DNA of 64,000 nucleotides from Streptomyces seoulensis (GCA_013364255.1 CP054936.1:4432853-4496852), one strand, 5' to 3'; positions 1 to 10,772 are shown, counted from the stretch's first letter. Made by a program: numbers and translations. The notes: generated by a model not told the origin, from the sequence alone.

Positions 1-1960
<1,960 letters not shown>

Positions 1961-2128
1961 AGGTGCGGCTCCTTGCAGTGTGGAAGCTCTCTGGAAGGGG
2001 ACCCGGAAGGGTGCCGCGCGGCGGGGGCCGCATACGGGCCGGGCATCCGGGAAGTCATCTTCAGCGGACCGCGCTGTCCGACCGGGACCAAGTCTAGGTG
2101 TCGGGCCGGACGCGCAGGCCAGTGGCTC

Positions 2129-2183
2129 TTGCCGGGCGGCGACGCACTGCCATACTTACGTTGCCGTAGGTTACGCAACCGTA
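2129..2183 (+). promoter_or_regulatory. Desaturase promoter with overlapping inverted-repeat operator
   Basis: Candidate -35 TTGCCG (2129-2134) and -10 ATACTT (2152-2157) are 17 bp apart. Immediately downstream, over the expected start of transcription, lies a dyad: TACGTTGC (2157-2164) and GCAACCGTA (2175-2183) face each other around the perfect inner palindrome CGTAGGTTACG (2165-2175). The position suits a repressor, most simply the TetR protein encoded just after the desaturase. The sequence is seen directly; the regulator assignment is inference. Confidence 0.55.
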
Positions 2184-2249
2184 GGGAGCGGGTCGTTCCC
2201 GTAAGACCTCCGGCACCTGTCTCGACCCTCGACCCCACAGGGGACGCCC

Positions 2250-3260
2250 ATGACCGCAAGCTCCTCCGATGTGATCGACGACGCCCCGCGCACGGCGGCC
2301 GACGCGACGCCCTCCGCCACCCTGGGCGGCGAGCAGAAGCGTTCGATCGAGCAGATCACGCTGCTGCTGTTCATCACCGTTCCGTTCCTGGCGCTGCTCG
2401 CGGCGGTGCCCCTGGCGTGGGGGTGGGGGGTGAGCTGGCTGGACCTCGGTCTGCTGGTCTTCTTCTACTTCCTGGGCTGCCACGGCATCACCATCGGCTT
2501 CCACCGGCACTTCACCCACGGCTCCTTCAAGGCCAAGCGGCCGCTGAAGATCGCGCTGGCGATCGCGGGGTCGATGGCGGTGGAGGGGCCGCTGGTGCGC
2601 TGGGTGGCCGATCACCGCCGGCACCACAGGTTCTCCGACCACGAGGGCGACCCGCACTCGCCGTGGCGCTACGGGGAGAGCGTCCCGGCGCTGCTGAAGG
2701 GCCTGTGGTGGGCCCATGTGGGCTGGATGTTCGACGAGGAGCAGACCCCGCCGGAGAAGTACGCGCCGGATCTGGTCAAGGACCCGGCCATGCGGCGGAT
2801 CTCCCGCCAGTTCGTGCTGTGGACGGTCGTGTCGCTGGGGCTGCCGCCGCTGATCGGCGGACTGGTGACGATGTCGTGGTGGGGCGCGTTCACCGCGCTC
2901 TTCTGGGGTTCACTCGTCCGGGTGGCGCTGCTGCACCATGTGACCTGGTCGATCAACTCCATCTGCCACGCGGTCGGCAAGCGCCCGTTCAAGTCGCGGG
3001 ACCGCTCGGGCAACGTGTGGTGGCTGGCGATCCTGTCCTGCGGCGAGTCCTGGCACAACCTGCACCACGCCGACCCGACCTCCGCGCGGCACGGTGTGGA
3101 GCGCGGGCAGCTGGACTCCTCGGCGCGGATCATCCGCTGGTGCGAGCGGCTGGGCTGGGCGTACGACGTGCGCTGGCCGTCACGCTCGCGTATCGATTCC
3201 CGCCGCAACACCGACGAACGCGGCTCCCGCCGCCGGAGGGAAACCGCGAAGGCGGCATGA
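2250..3260 (+). CDS. Membrane fatty-acid (acyl-CoA) desaturase, delta-9 type
   Basis: Integral-membrane di-iron desaturase that inserts a double bond into saturated acyl chains, helping set membrane fluidity. The three histidine boxes of the family are all present: HRHFTH (residues 85-90), HRRHH (122-126) and HNLHH (269-273). Hydrophobic hairpins lie at about 36-58, 64-80, 180-200 and 205-225. At 336 residues it has the usual length for the bacterial stearoyl-CoA desaturase-like family. The first 30 residues are hydrophilic and poorly conserved. Its stop overlaps the start of the TetR regulator (ATGA), so the two are translationally coupled. The electron-donor partner (ferredoxin or reductase) is not in the window. 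Confidence 0.93.
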   Translation: MTASSSDVIDDAPRTAADATPSATLGGEQKRSIEQITLLLFITVPFLALLAAVPLAWGWGVSWLDLGLLVFFYFLGCHGITIGFHRHFTHGSFKAKRPLKIALAIAGSMAVEGPLVRWVADHRRHHRFSDHEGDPHSPWRYGESVPALLKGLWWAHVGWMFDEEQTPPEKYAPDLVKDPAMRRISRQFVLWTVVSLGLPPLIGGLVTMSWWGAFTALFWGSLVRVALLHHVTWSINSICHAVGKRPFKSRDRSGNVWWLAILSCGESWHNLHHADPTSARHGVERGQLDSSARIIRWCERLGWAYDVRWPSRSRIDSRRNTDERGSRRRRETAKAA

Positions 3261-3931
3261 TTGACGCCGTGGCGACCGACTCCAGCACCCCCAGCGATGA
3301 CAAGCCGCGGCGTGCGCGCCGCACCCGCATGACCGGTGCCGAGCGCCGCCAGCAGCTGCTGGAGATCGGTCGCACGCTGTTCGCGGCGAAGGGGTTCGAG
3401 GGCACGTCGGTGGAGGAGATCGCGGCGAAGGCCGGGGTGTCCAAGCCGGTGGTCTACGAGCACTTCGGCGGCAAGGAGGGGCTGTACGCGGTGGTGGTGG
3501 ACCGCGAGATGCGGCGGCTGCTGGACATGGTGACCGGCTCGCTGACCGCCGGCCACCCGCGCGAGCTGTGCGAGCAGGCCGCCTTCGCGCTCCTGGACTA
3601 CATCGAGGAGTACACCGACGGCTTCCGGATCCTGGTCCGCGACTCCCCCATCCCGCAGTCCACGGGTTCCTTCGCCTCGCTGATCTCCGACATCGCCACC
3701 CAGGTGGAGGACATCCTGGGCCGCGAGTTCAAGTCCCGCGGCTTCGACCCGAAGCTCGCCCCCCTCTACGCCCAGGCCCTGGTCGGCATGGTCGCGCTGA
3801 CCGGCCAGTGGTGGCTGGACGTGCGCCGCCCGAAGAAGGCGGAGGTCGCCGCGCACCTGGTGAACCTGGCCTGGCACGGCCTGGACGGCCTGGAGCCGAA
3901 GCCGAGGCTGGTAGGGCACCGGAAGAGCTGA
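3257..3931 (+). CDS. TetR-family transcriptional regulator, coupled to the desaturase
   Basis: A 224-residue one-component DNA-binding regulator. The N-terminal 25 residues are polar and basic. The TetR helix-turn-helix follows at residues 50-70 (TSVEEIAAKAGVSKPVVYEHF), and the remainder is an all-helical ligand/dimer domain with WW at about 194-195. The ATG at 3257 overlaps the desaturase stop by four bases, so both genes are made from one transcript. The natural inference is that it senses an acyl-CoA or fatty acid and represses the desaturase promoter through the dyad at 2157-2183, as other actinobacterial lipid TetR proteins do. The ligand cannot be read from sequence. Confidence 0.93.
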   Translation: MIDAVATDSSTPSDDKPRRARRTRMTGAERRQQLLEIGRTLFAAKGFEGTSVEEIAAKAGVSKPVVYEHFGGKEGLYAVVVDREMRRLLDMVTGSLTAGHPRELCEQAAFALLDYIEEYTDGFRILVRDSPIPQSTGSFASLISDIATQVEDILGREFKSRGFDPKLAPLYAQALVGMVALTGQWWLDVRRPKKAEVAAHLVNLAWHGLDGLEPKPRLVGHRKS

Positions 3932-3934
3932 GGG

Positions 3935-3948
3935 CACTCGATCGAGTG
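3935..3948. repeat. Perfect 14-bp palindrome CACTCGATCGAGTG
   Basis: A perfect palindrome beginning four bases after the TetR stop codon and ending 44 bases before the antitoxin start. With no loop it is a poor terminator; it looks more like a dimeric repressor site. A second perfect 14-bp palindrome follows 28 bp downstream, centre to centre. Confidence 0.6.
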
Positions 3949-3962
3949 ACACCAAGAGGGTG

Positions 3963-3976
3963 CAAGATTAATCTTG
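3963..3976. promoter_or_regulatory. Perfect 14-bp palindrome CAAGATTAATCTTG, candidate antitoxin operator
   Basis: The AT-rich perfect palindrome stands out in this GC-rich region and sits 16 bases before the antitoxin start. Phd/YefM antitoxins bind short palindromes overlapping their own promoters, so autoregulation of the toxin-antitoxin operon is the likely role. Seen: the dyad. Inferred: the binding protein. Confidence 0.55.
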
Positions 3977-3991
3977 TGGCATGATGCGCAT

Positions 3992-4246
3992 ATGACTGAG
4001 ATCGCGATCAGCGCTGCCCGTTCCCAGCTCGGCGACCTGGTCCGCCGGGCCGCCCACAGCCGCGAGACCATCGCCCTGACCGACCACGGCCACGTGGCCG
4101 CGCTTCTGGTGTCACCGCAGGTGATAGAGGATCTTGAGGACGCCTTGGCGATCGCCGACTACCAGCGGCGCAAGGCGGAGGGGACGCTCGGGCCGGGCAT
4201 TCCGATGGCCGAGGTGCGCAAGCGGCTGGGGCTTGAGCAGAAGTGA
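3992..4246 (+). CDS. Phd/YefM-family antitoxin
   Basis: An 84-residue protein with the Phd/YefM layout: an N-terminal strand-helix DNA-binding part (MTEIAISAARSQLGDLVRRA), then the conserved LTDHGHVAALLVSP strand at about 35-48, and a charged C-terminal tail that in relatives wraps around the toxin. The ATG at 3992 is chosen over an in-frame start at 3974 because MTEIAIS matches the family N-terminus. Its stop overlaps the toxin start (GTGA at 4243-4246). The antitoxin should neutralise the adjacent RelE/ParE-like toxin and repress the operon, probably at the palindrome at 3963-3976. Confidence 0.85.
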   Translation: MTEIAISAARSQLGDLVRRAAHSRETIALTDHGHVAALLVSPQVIEDLEDALAIADYQRRKAEGTLGPGIPMAEVRKRLGLEQK

Positions 4247-4497
4247 CGTACGAGATCGTCTTCGAACCGCACGCCCTCGACGCGGCGACCCGATTCCTGG
4301 CGGAGGACCCCGGCGGCCTGTCCGTGGTCCTGGACACCATCGACAAGCTGGCCGACGATCCACGCCCGGCGGGGTCGAGTCCGTACGGCTCGCCCGACCT
4401 TCGCCGCCTGCGGGTCGGCGACTACCGGGTCCTGTACGCCATCGAGTCCGAGGTCATCCAGATCCTCGTCACCCACCTGGGCCGCACCCCCGCCTGA
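4243..4497 (+). CDS. RelE/ParE-family toxin
   Basis: An 84-residue basic protein with the RelE/ParE fold signature: an N-terminal strand (TYEIVFEPHA), two helices, and the strand pair LRRLRVGDYRVLYAIE followed by VTHLGRTP. In RelE-type members the Arg residues of this segment contact ribosomal mRNA; in ParE-type members the fold inhibits gyrase. Sequence alone does not decide between them. The GTG start overlaps the antitoxin stop by four bases, the typical coupled order antitoxin-toxin. The length is normal and intact, so the pair is probably functional. Confidence 0.85.
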   Translation: MTYEIVFEPHALDAATRFLAEDPGGLSVVLDTIDKLADDPRPAGSSPYGSPDLRRLRVGDYRVLYAIESEVIQILVTHLGRTPA

Positions 4498-4507
4498 GGT
4501 TCTGAGG

Positions 4508-4870
4508 TCACCCGGTCGGCTCCAGGAACTCCAGGCGGTTGCCCACCGGGTCCTCGGAGTAGAAGCGCCGGTGGCCCGGCAGGCGGTCGTCCCAGGTGAC
4601 CGGGGCGCCGCGCTCGGCCAGCCGGGCGGCGTACGCCTCGATCCCGCGCACCCGCAGCCCCGGATGGGCCTTGCGCGCGGGCCGGAAGTCCTCCTCGATC
4701 CCCAGGTGCAGCTGGACGGACCCGGCCTGGAACCAGCAGCCGCCGCGCGCCGCGAGCACCGGCGGCTTGGGGATCTCCGTCATGCCGAGGGCACCGGCGT
4801 AGTACGCCCTGAGGTCGTCCTCGGAGCCGGGCGGGGCGGCGAGCTGGACGTGGTCGACGGCGGTGAGCAC
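4508..4870 (-). CDS. VOC-superfamily (glyoxalase/bleomycin-resistance-like) protein
   Basis: A 120-residue single-domain VOC protein built from two beta-alpha-beta-beta-beta modules: LTAVDHVQLAAPPG at the start, VQLHLGIE in the middle, and the C-terminal motif FYSEDPVGNRLEFLEP. His7, His55 and Glu116-type residues match usual metal-binding positions, so it could be a metal-dependent lyase, dioxygenase or binding protein; the substrate is unknown. It starts four bases after the methyltransferase stop and is the distal gene of that two-gene operon, so it may act on the same small molecule. Confidence 0.88.
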   Translation of the reverse strand: MLTAVDHVQLAAPPGSEDDLRAYYAGALGMTEIPKPPVLAARGGCWFQAGSVQLHLGIEEDFRPARKAHPGLRVRGIEAYAARLAERGAPVTWDDRLPGHRRFYSEDPVGNRLEFLEPTG

Positions 4871-4873
4871 GTC

Positions 4874-5701
4874 TCATGCCTCCTTGACGGCGACGGCGAA
4901 GATCCGGCGGAACGGGAACGGGGTGCCGTGCGGGCCGGCCGGATAGGCCCCGCGCAGGGCGGCCCGGTACTCGGCGAGGAACTCCTCGCGGGCCGCCGGC
5001 TCGTCGGCGAGGGCGGTGAGCACGGGCCGCAGCCCGGTCCCCATCACCCAGTCCAGCACCGGGTCCTCGCCCGGGAGCAGATGGACGTACGTCGTCTCCC
5101 ACACGTCGGCGGCGCAGCCGAGGGCGGTGAGCCGCTCCAGGTACTCCTGGGGCTCCAGTACGGCGTCGGCGTGGCGCAGGACGCCGGCGAGGCGGTCGCG
5201 CCAGCGGGCGGAGCCGGCCAGGGCGCGCATGATCCGGTGGCTGGGCGCGCCGAAGTTGCCGGGCACCTGGAAGGCGAGGGCGCCGCCCGGCCGCAGGGCC
5301 GCCACCCAGTCGGCGAACCGTCCGGCGTGGCCGGGCACCCACTGGAGGGTGGCGTTGCTGACGATCACGTCGTACGGCTCCGGGGGCGTCCAGGTGCGGA
5401 CGTCGGCGGGCGCGAAGTCGAGCCGGCCGCCGCCGGGGGTCGCGCCCTCGTGGTCCACGACGGCCTTGTCGAGCATCTCGGGCGAGTTGTCGTACCCGGT
5501 GATGTGCGCGGCGGGCCAGCGGCCGGCGAGGTACGCGGTGACGTTGCCGGGGCCGCAGCCGAGGTCGGCGACGCGGGGCGCGGGAGTCGGCGGGGACGGG
5601 ACGCGGGCGAGGAGGTCGGCGAACGGGCGGGCCCGGTGGCCGGCGTGGCGAAGGTACTGCGCCGGGTCCCAGACGGGGTTGCGGGTGCTGGACTCGGACA
5701 T
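4874..5701 (-). CDS. tam: Trans-aconitate 2-methyltransferase-like SAM-dependent methyltransferase
   Basis: A 275-residue class I methyltransferase. Motif I is VADLGCGPGN (residues 44-53), with the acidic residue of motif II in GYDNSPEML (69-77) and the LQWVPGH post-II segment typical of Tam. E. coli Tam methylates trans-aconitate, an inhibitor of aconitase; the whole length and the WDPAQYL start match that family. The ATG at 5701 follows a GAGGAGCC Shine-Dalgarno and discards a 16-residue arginine-rich extension. It is divergent from the MarR gene across a 127-bp promoter region with operator-like repeats. The exact substrate is an inference from family resemblance. Confidence 0.87.
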   Translation of the reverse strand: MSESSTRNPVWDPAQYLRHAGHRARPFADLLARVPSPPTPAPRVADLGCGPGNVTAYLAGRWPAAHITGYDNSPEMLDKAVVDHEGATPGGGRLDFAPADVRTWTPPEPYDVIVSNATLQWVPGHAGRFADWVAALRPGGALAFQVPGNFGAPSHRIMRALAGSARWRDRLAGVLRHADAVLEPQEYLERLTALGCAADVWETTYVHLLPGEDPVLDWVMGTGLRPVLTALADEPAAREEFLAEYRAALRGAYPAGPHGTPFPFRRIFAVAVKEA

Positions 5702-5770
5702 GGCGGCTCCTCGGGCTCGTCGTTCGGCGACACGCTGGCGCCTTCCCACTGTCGCCCGTCAATTCTCTCT

Positions 5771-5805
5771 ATGTCAAGAATGTTGATGTCAAGAGACTTC
5801 ACATC
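5771..5805. promoter_or_regulatory. Candidate MarR operator in the tam/marR divergent region
   Basis: ATGTCAAGA occurs twice in direct orientation (5771-5779 and 5786-5794). The second copy forms one arm of a near-perfect dyad, GATGTCAAG (5785-5793), AGA, CTTCACATC (5797-5805), with 8 of 9 positions paired. Sites of this TTGATGTCAAG kind are typical of MarR-family proteins. It lies 24 bases before the MarR start and 84 before tam, so it could control both directions. Confidence 0.6.
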
Positions 5806-5828
5806 GACACAACCACTACACTGATCGC

Positions 5829-6326
5829 ATGGAGGACGAGGTCGATCGGCTGGTCGCGGCGTGGCGGCGGGAGCGCCCGGACCTCGACGTGGAACCGCTA
5901 GAGGTGCTGAGCCGGGTCAGCAGGCTGGCCCGGCACCTGGACCGGGCGCGTCGACTGGCCTTCGCGGAGCACAGTCTGGAGCCCTGGGAGTTCGACGTGC
6001 TGACCGCGCTGCGGCGCGCCGGGGCGCCGTACCAGCTCTCGCCCGGGCAGCTGCTCACCCAGACGCTGGTCACCTCGGGCACGATGACGAACCGCATCGA
6101 CCGGCTGGCGAAGAAGGGCCTGGTCGAACGGCTGCCCGACCCCAGCGACCGGCGCGGGGTGCTGGTGCGGCTCACCGACGAGGGCCGCGACCGCGCGGAC
6201 CAGTCCCTCGCGGGCCTGCTGGCCCAGGAGCGCGCGATCCTCGGCGAACTGTCCGCCGCCCAGCGCTCGGAACTGGCCGGACTGCTGCGGCAGTTGACGG
6301 CCCCGTTCGACAACATCCCGGGCTGA
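5829..6326 (+). CDS. MarR-family transcriptional regulator
   Basis: A 165-residue winged-helix regulator. Helix-turn-helix and wing lie at about residues 70-110, with LVTSGTMTNRIDRLAKKGLV as recognition region and the wing motif DRRGVLVRLTDEG. Terminal helices form the dimer interface. No cysteine sits where OhrR-type peroxide sensors carry one, so it is more likely ligand-responsive. Divergent arrangement with the tam-VOC operon and the intervening dyad suggest that it represses itself and that operon. Confidence 0.93.
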   Translation: MEDEVDRLVAAWRRERPDLDVEPLEVLSRVSRLARHLDRARRLAFAEHSLEPWEFDVLTALRRAGAPYQLSPGQLLTQTLVTSGTMTNRIDRLAKKGLVERLPDPSDRRGVLVRLTDEGRDRADQSLAGLLAQERAILGELSAAQRSELAGLLRQLTAPFDNIPG

Positions 6327-6338
6327 GGCGCCCGGCGC

Positions 6339-7115
6339 TCAGGCGCTGCTGCTCTCCTCCACGCCGACGCGGCCGGCGGCGGGCGGCAGGTCGACCGGGC
6401 CGACCCCGGCGCGGCGGGCCAGGGCGACGGCGGCCAGCGTGGAGTGCACGCCGAGCTTGCCCAGCACGTTCTGCATATGGGTGCGGACGGTGTGCGGGGA
6501 GAGGTACAGCCGCTCGGCGACGGCCTTGCGGCCGAGCCCCGCGACCATGCACCGCAGCACCTCCCGCTCGCGCGGGGTCAGCGACTCCACCAGCCGCTCG
6601 CTCTCGGTGCGGTGCTTGCGGGCCGCGGTCAGTTCGCGCAGCACGCCGGTGAGCAGCGCGGGCGGCAGATGCGTCTCGTCGCGCAGCACGCCCCGGATCA
6701 CGGTGAGCAGCCGGGACAGCGAGCAGTCCTTGGCCACCCAGCCGCAGGCCCCGGCCTGGAGCGCGAGCGCGGCCCGGCGCGGGTCGTCCTTCTCGGCGAG
6801 CACGACGGTCCGCACCCCCGGCTGGGCGACGCGCACCCCGGCCACCAGGGAGATCCCGTCCACCAGCCCCTCCGCGTCGCCGTCCCGCACGGGCACGGCG
6901 GCCCGCTCGCCGGGCACGTTCCCGCCGAGGTCGGCGTCGACGAGGAGCACGTCGAAACGACGGCCCTCGGCGGCGGCGCGCTCCAGGCAGCGCAGCGCGG
7001 CCGGCCCTGAACCGGCCGCGGACACGTCGACGTCCGGCTCGGCCGCCAGCGCGGCGGCGAGCGACTCGGCGAAGATCCGATGGTCGTCGACGACCAGGAC
7101 CCGGACTCGAACCAC
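6339..7115 (-). CDS. Orphan LuxR/NarL-type response regulator with an intact receiver
   Basis: A 258-residue protein with an N-terminal receiver domain and a C-terminal LuxR helix-turn-helix. The receiver carries the acidic pair DD (10-11), the phospho-acceptor Asp60 in LLVDADLGG and a Lys in GWVAKD. The output domain reads LTPREREVLRCMVAG and then HTVRTHMQNVLGKLGV. The GTG at 7115 is chosen because a GGGAGGGGGG Shine-Dalgarno precedes it; an upstream in-frame ATG would add 36 low-complexity residues. No histidine kinase is adjacent, so it is an orphan. A second, degenerate relative lies at 14216-14884. Confidence 0.9.
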   Translation of the reverse strand: MVRVRVLVVDDHRIFAESLAAALAAEPDVDVSAAGSGPAALRCLERAAAEGRRFDVLLVDADLGGNVPGERAAVPVRDGDAEGLVDGISLVAGVRVAQPGVRTVVLAEKDDPRRAALALQAGACGWVAKDCSLSRLLTVIRGVLRDETHLPPALLTGVLRELTAARKHRTESERLVESLTPREREVLRCMVAGLGRKAVAERLYLSPHTVRTHMQNVLGKLGVHSTLAAVALARRAGVGPVDLPPAAGRVGVEESSSA

Positions 7116-7392
7116 TGAACCCCCCTCCCCCAGGCTCCCGGCGGAGCAGGGGATTCCCGTCGTCGCAGACGCGCATGGCGGACACCGGAGCGGGTACCGC
7201 ACCCGGGGCCGGCGGGACCGCACGGCCGCCGCCCCGCGGAAGTGCTACCCCCACGGCGGGCGCCGTACCCGGCGGTCGCGCCCCCTGAACGGCGCCGGCC
7301 CCCACCGGCACCGTTTTTCAGAGTACGGGCGGCGGCCGGAAGGGGAAGACAATTCGCAGAACTGACCGGACGACGCGTTTGGGGTGTGCCGC

Positions 7393-7836
7393 ATGTTCCG
7401 TATCGAGGCGGGAGTCGACAAAGTACGCCGCGATCTGCTCCGCTCCCGGCTCCGCGACACGAACACGGCGGCGTCCCCCGAGCTGGCGGCGCTGCGCGGC
7501 ACCCCCGCGGAACGCGAGGCGCCCCTGCACGTCTGGGCGCTGGACCCGGCGGGCGCGCTGGCGGGCGGCCTGGTGGGCCACACCTGGACGACCTGGCTGC
7601 ACGTGACCTACCTCTGGGTCGACGCCCGCCACCGGGGATCGGGCCTCGGCTCCCGCCTCCTGACCCGCGCCGAACGCATCGCCCGCGACCAACGCGACTG
7701 CACCGCCGCCCGCCTGGAGACCTGGGACTTCCAGGCCCCCCACTTCTACCGCCGCCACGGCTACAAGGTGATCTGCGCCCTCCCCGACTATCCCCCGGGC
7801 CTCACGGAGTACACCCTGGTGAAGCCCCTGGGCTGA
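7393..7836 (+). CDS. GNAT-family N-acetyltransferase
   Basis: A 147-residue single-domain acetyltransferase that should move acetyl from acetyl-CoA to an unknown amine. The CoA pyrophosphate loop is HRGSGLGSRLL (about residues 80-90), preceded by the strand LWVDAR and followed by the C-terminal FYRRHGYKVI motif common to the family. The ATG at 7393 has GGGG 8 bases upstream; an in-frame GTG at 7384 would add three residues. It is divergent from the response regulator and has a hairpin overlapping its stop. Confidence 0.9.
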   Translation: MFRIEAGVDKVRRDLLRSRLRDTNTAASPELAALRGTPAEREAPLHVWALDPAGALAGGLVGHTWTTWLHVTYLWVDARHRGSGLGSRLLTRAERIARDQRDCTAARLETWDFQAPHFYRRHGYKVICALPDYPPGLTEYTLVKPLG

Positions 7837-7852
7837 GCGGACGCCAGCCCGG
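7828..7852 (+). terminator. Weak hairpin over the acetyltransferase stop
   Basis: CTGGGCTG (7828-7835) pairs with CAGCCCGG (7845-7852), including one G-T pair, across a 9-base loop that contains the stop codon. No T-run follows, as is usual in Streptomyces. It may end transcription toward the convergent cbiZ gene. Confidence 0.35.
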
Positions 7853-7886
7853 GCGCCGGAAACCCGTGGTCCTTCGTCACCGGGGA

Positions 7887-8567
7887 TCAGCGGGGTGGGA
7901 GGGCGGTGGTGGTGGCTCGGTGGACTGCTCGGGCGAGGCGGGCGCCCCAGAGGGAGCGGGGGCCGGCGAAGGCGTGGGGGGTGGAACCGGGGGTGGGGAC
8001 TCGGGCGGCTACGCAGACCGCGTCCGTGGGGGTGCCGGAGCAGTCGTGGCCCGCCTCCAGGAGGGCCTGGACCTTCGCCTCGGTGGCGGTGGCGACCGCG
8101 TTGACCAGGGCCGCGTCGGTCAGCGCCACCGGCACGGCGGCGACGATGTTGATCGTGCCGGGCTGGGCGGGCAGGACGGCGGTCTGCGCAGGGGCGGCGG
8201 CCCAGCCGCGCACGCTGATGCCCGCCGTGACGACCGCCTCGGCGCCGGCGTCCGCCGCCTGGCCGTAGCGGGTGACGTCGGCCGCCGTCATCAGCCCGAC
8301 ACCCGGCCCCACCGCACCGGCCCCGGCGGCCAGTTCGGCGAGGTGCCGGTCGGGGTCGGTGCGCCGGTAGCCGTGGGCGACCTGCGCGTTGAGCACCCAG
8401 CCGCGCTCGCCGATACCGCCGCCCAGCACCGCGCTGCTGATCATCCGCCAGCCCGGCCCGGCCGCCCACAGCAGCGCGTGCAGCCGCTCACCGTCCTCGG
8501 AGCGGGCGAGCAGCCGCGCGGCGCGCGGGCCGGCGGTCGCGGTGGACGGGGGGAGGGTGGCGGTCAC
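7887..8567 (-). CDS. cbiZ: Adenosylcobinamide amidohydrolase (CbiZ family)
   Basis: A 226-residue CbiZ-type amidohydrolase. In archaea and some bacteria CbiZ cleaves the aminopropanol side chain of (adenosyl)cobinamide or pseudocobalamin, allowing cobyric acid to be salvaged and remodelled. The family core is clear: GTINIVAAV (about 140-148), TATEAKVQALLEAG (about 160-173) and CSGTPTDAVCVA. The GTG at 8567 follows AGGAG at a 9-base spacing. It lies 81 bp downstream of galK on the same strand but has no obvious role in galactose use. A metal ECF transporter 25 kb away may share a cobalt-related task. Family call is strong; physiological role is inferred. Confidence 0.85.
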   Translation of the reverse strand: MTATLPPSTATAGPRAARLLARSEDGERLHALLWAAGPGWRMISSAVLGGGIGERGWVLNAQVAHGYRRTDPDRHLAELAAGAGAVGPGVGLMTAADVTRYGQAADAGAEAVVTAGISVRGWAAAPAQTAVLPAQPGTINIVAAVPVALTDAALVNAVATATEAKVQALLEAGHDCSGTPTDAVCVAARVPTPGSTPHAFAGPRSLWGARLARAVHRATTTALPPR

Positions 8568-8648
8568 CGGGCACGGCTCCTTGCGGTGGGAGGACCGGGC
8601 GATCCTATGCGGGACGCCCCCATCCCGTGCCGGCGGCCGCCGCGGCAC

Positions 8649-9803
<1,155 letters not shown>

Positions 9804-10772
9804 TTACTGCTCCTTCGCGGTGTTCTGCGCGAACTCCCAGGCGTCCGCGACGATTCCCGCGAGATCCGCGCGGGACGGGTTCCAGCCGAGCTTGTCGCGG
9901 GCGGCGGCCGCCGAGGCCACCAGGACCGCCGGGTCGCCGGCCCGGCGCGCGGCGGTGACCTCCGGGATCGGGTGGCCGGTGACCTGCCGTACGGTCTCGA
10001 TCACCTCGCGGACGGAGAAGCCGTTGCCGTTGCCGAGGTTGCAGATCAGGTGCTCGCCCGGGGTGGCGGCCCGCACCGCGAGCAGATGGGCCTCGGCCAG
10101 GTCGGCGACGTGGATGTAGTCGCGTACGCAGGTGCCGTCCGGGGTCGGGTAGTCGTCGCCGTAGACGGAGATCGCCTCGCGGCGGCCCTGGGCGACCTGG
10201 AAGACGAGCGGGATCAGGTGCGACTCGGGCTGGTGGCGCTCGCCGCAGGCGCCGTACGCCCCGGCCACGTTGAAGTAGCGCAGCGAGACCGCGCCCAGGC
10301 CGTGGGCCGCCGCCTCACCGGTGATCATGTGGTCGACGGCCAGCTTGGACGCGCCGTAGGGGGAGGTCGGGGCCGTCGGGTCGGACTCGGTGATCGGCGT
10401 GTTCACCGGCTCGCCGTAGGTGGCCGCCGTGGAGGAGAAGACCAGCCTGCGCACGCCGGTCTCGCGCATCGCGCCGAGCAGCGCCATGGTGCCGCCGACG
10501 TTGTTGTCCCAGTACTTCTCCGGCCGCGCCACCGACTCGCCCACCTGCGAGAACGCCGCGAAGTGCAGCACCGCGTCGTAGGAGGCGTCCAGCCACTTGG
10601 CGGCGTCGCGGATGTCGCCCTCGACGAAGGCCGCGCCGGCGGGGACGCCCTCGCGGAAACCGGTCGAGAGGTTGTCGAGGACGGTGACCTCGTGACCCGC
10701 CTCCAGCAGGTGCTGGGCGACCACGCTGCCGACGTAACCCGCGCCGCCCGTCACCAGGTACTTCCCGCTCAT
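9804..10772 (-). CDS. galE: UDP-glucose 4-epimerase
   Basis: A 322-residue extended short-chain dehydrogenase that interconverts UDP-galactose and UDP-glucose with bound NAD. N-terminal Rossmann motif TGGAGYVG (8-15), catalytic Ser/Thr in FSSTAATYG (112-120) and Tyr139-x3-Lys143 in PYGASK. It overlaps the end of galT by four bases (ATGA) and abuts galK. It regenerates the UDP-glucose that GalT uses and, with GalU at 56.5 kb, supplies nucleotide sugars for envelope synthesis. Confidence 0.97.
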   Translation of the reverse strand: MSGKYLVTGGAGYVGSVVAQHLLEAGHEVTVLDNLSTGFREGVPAGAAFVEGDIRDAAKWLDASYDAVLHFAAFSQVGESVARPEKYWDNNVGGTMALLGAMRETGVRRLVFSSTAATYGEPVNTPITESDPTAPTSPYGASKLAVDHMITGEAAAHGLGAVSLRYFNVAGAYGACGERHQPESHLIPLVFQVAQGRREAISVYGDDYPTPDGTCVRDYIHVADLAEAHLLAVRAATPGEHLICNLGNGNGFSVREVIETVRQVTGHPIPEVTAARRAGDPAVLVASAAAARDKLGWNPSRADLAGIVADAWEFAQNTAKEQ

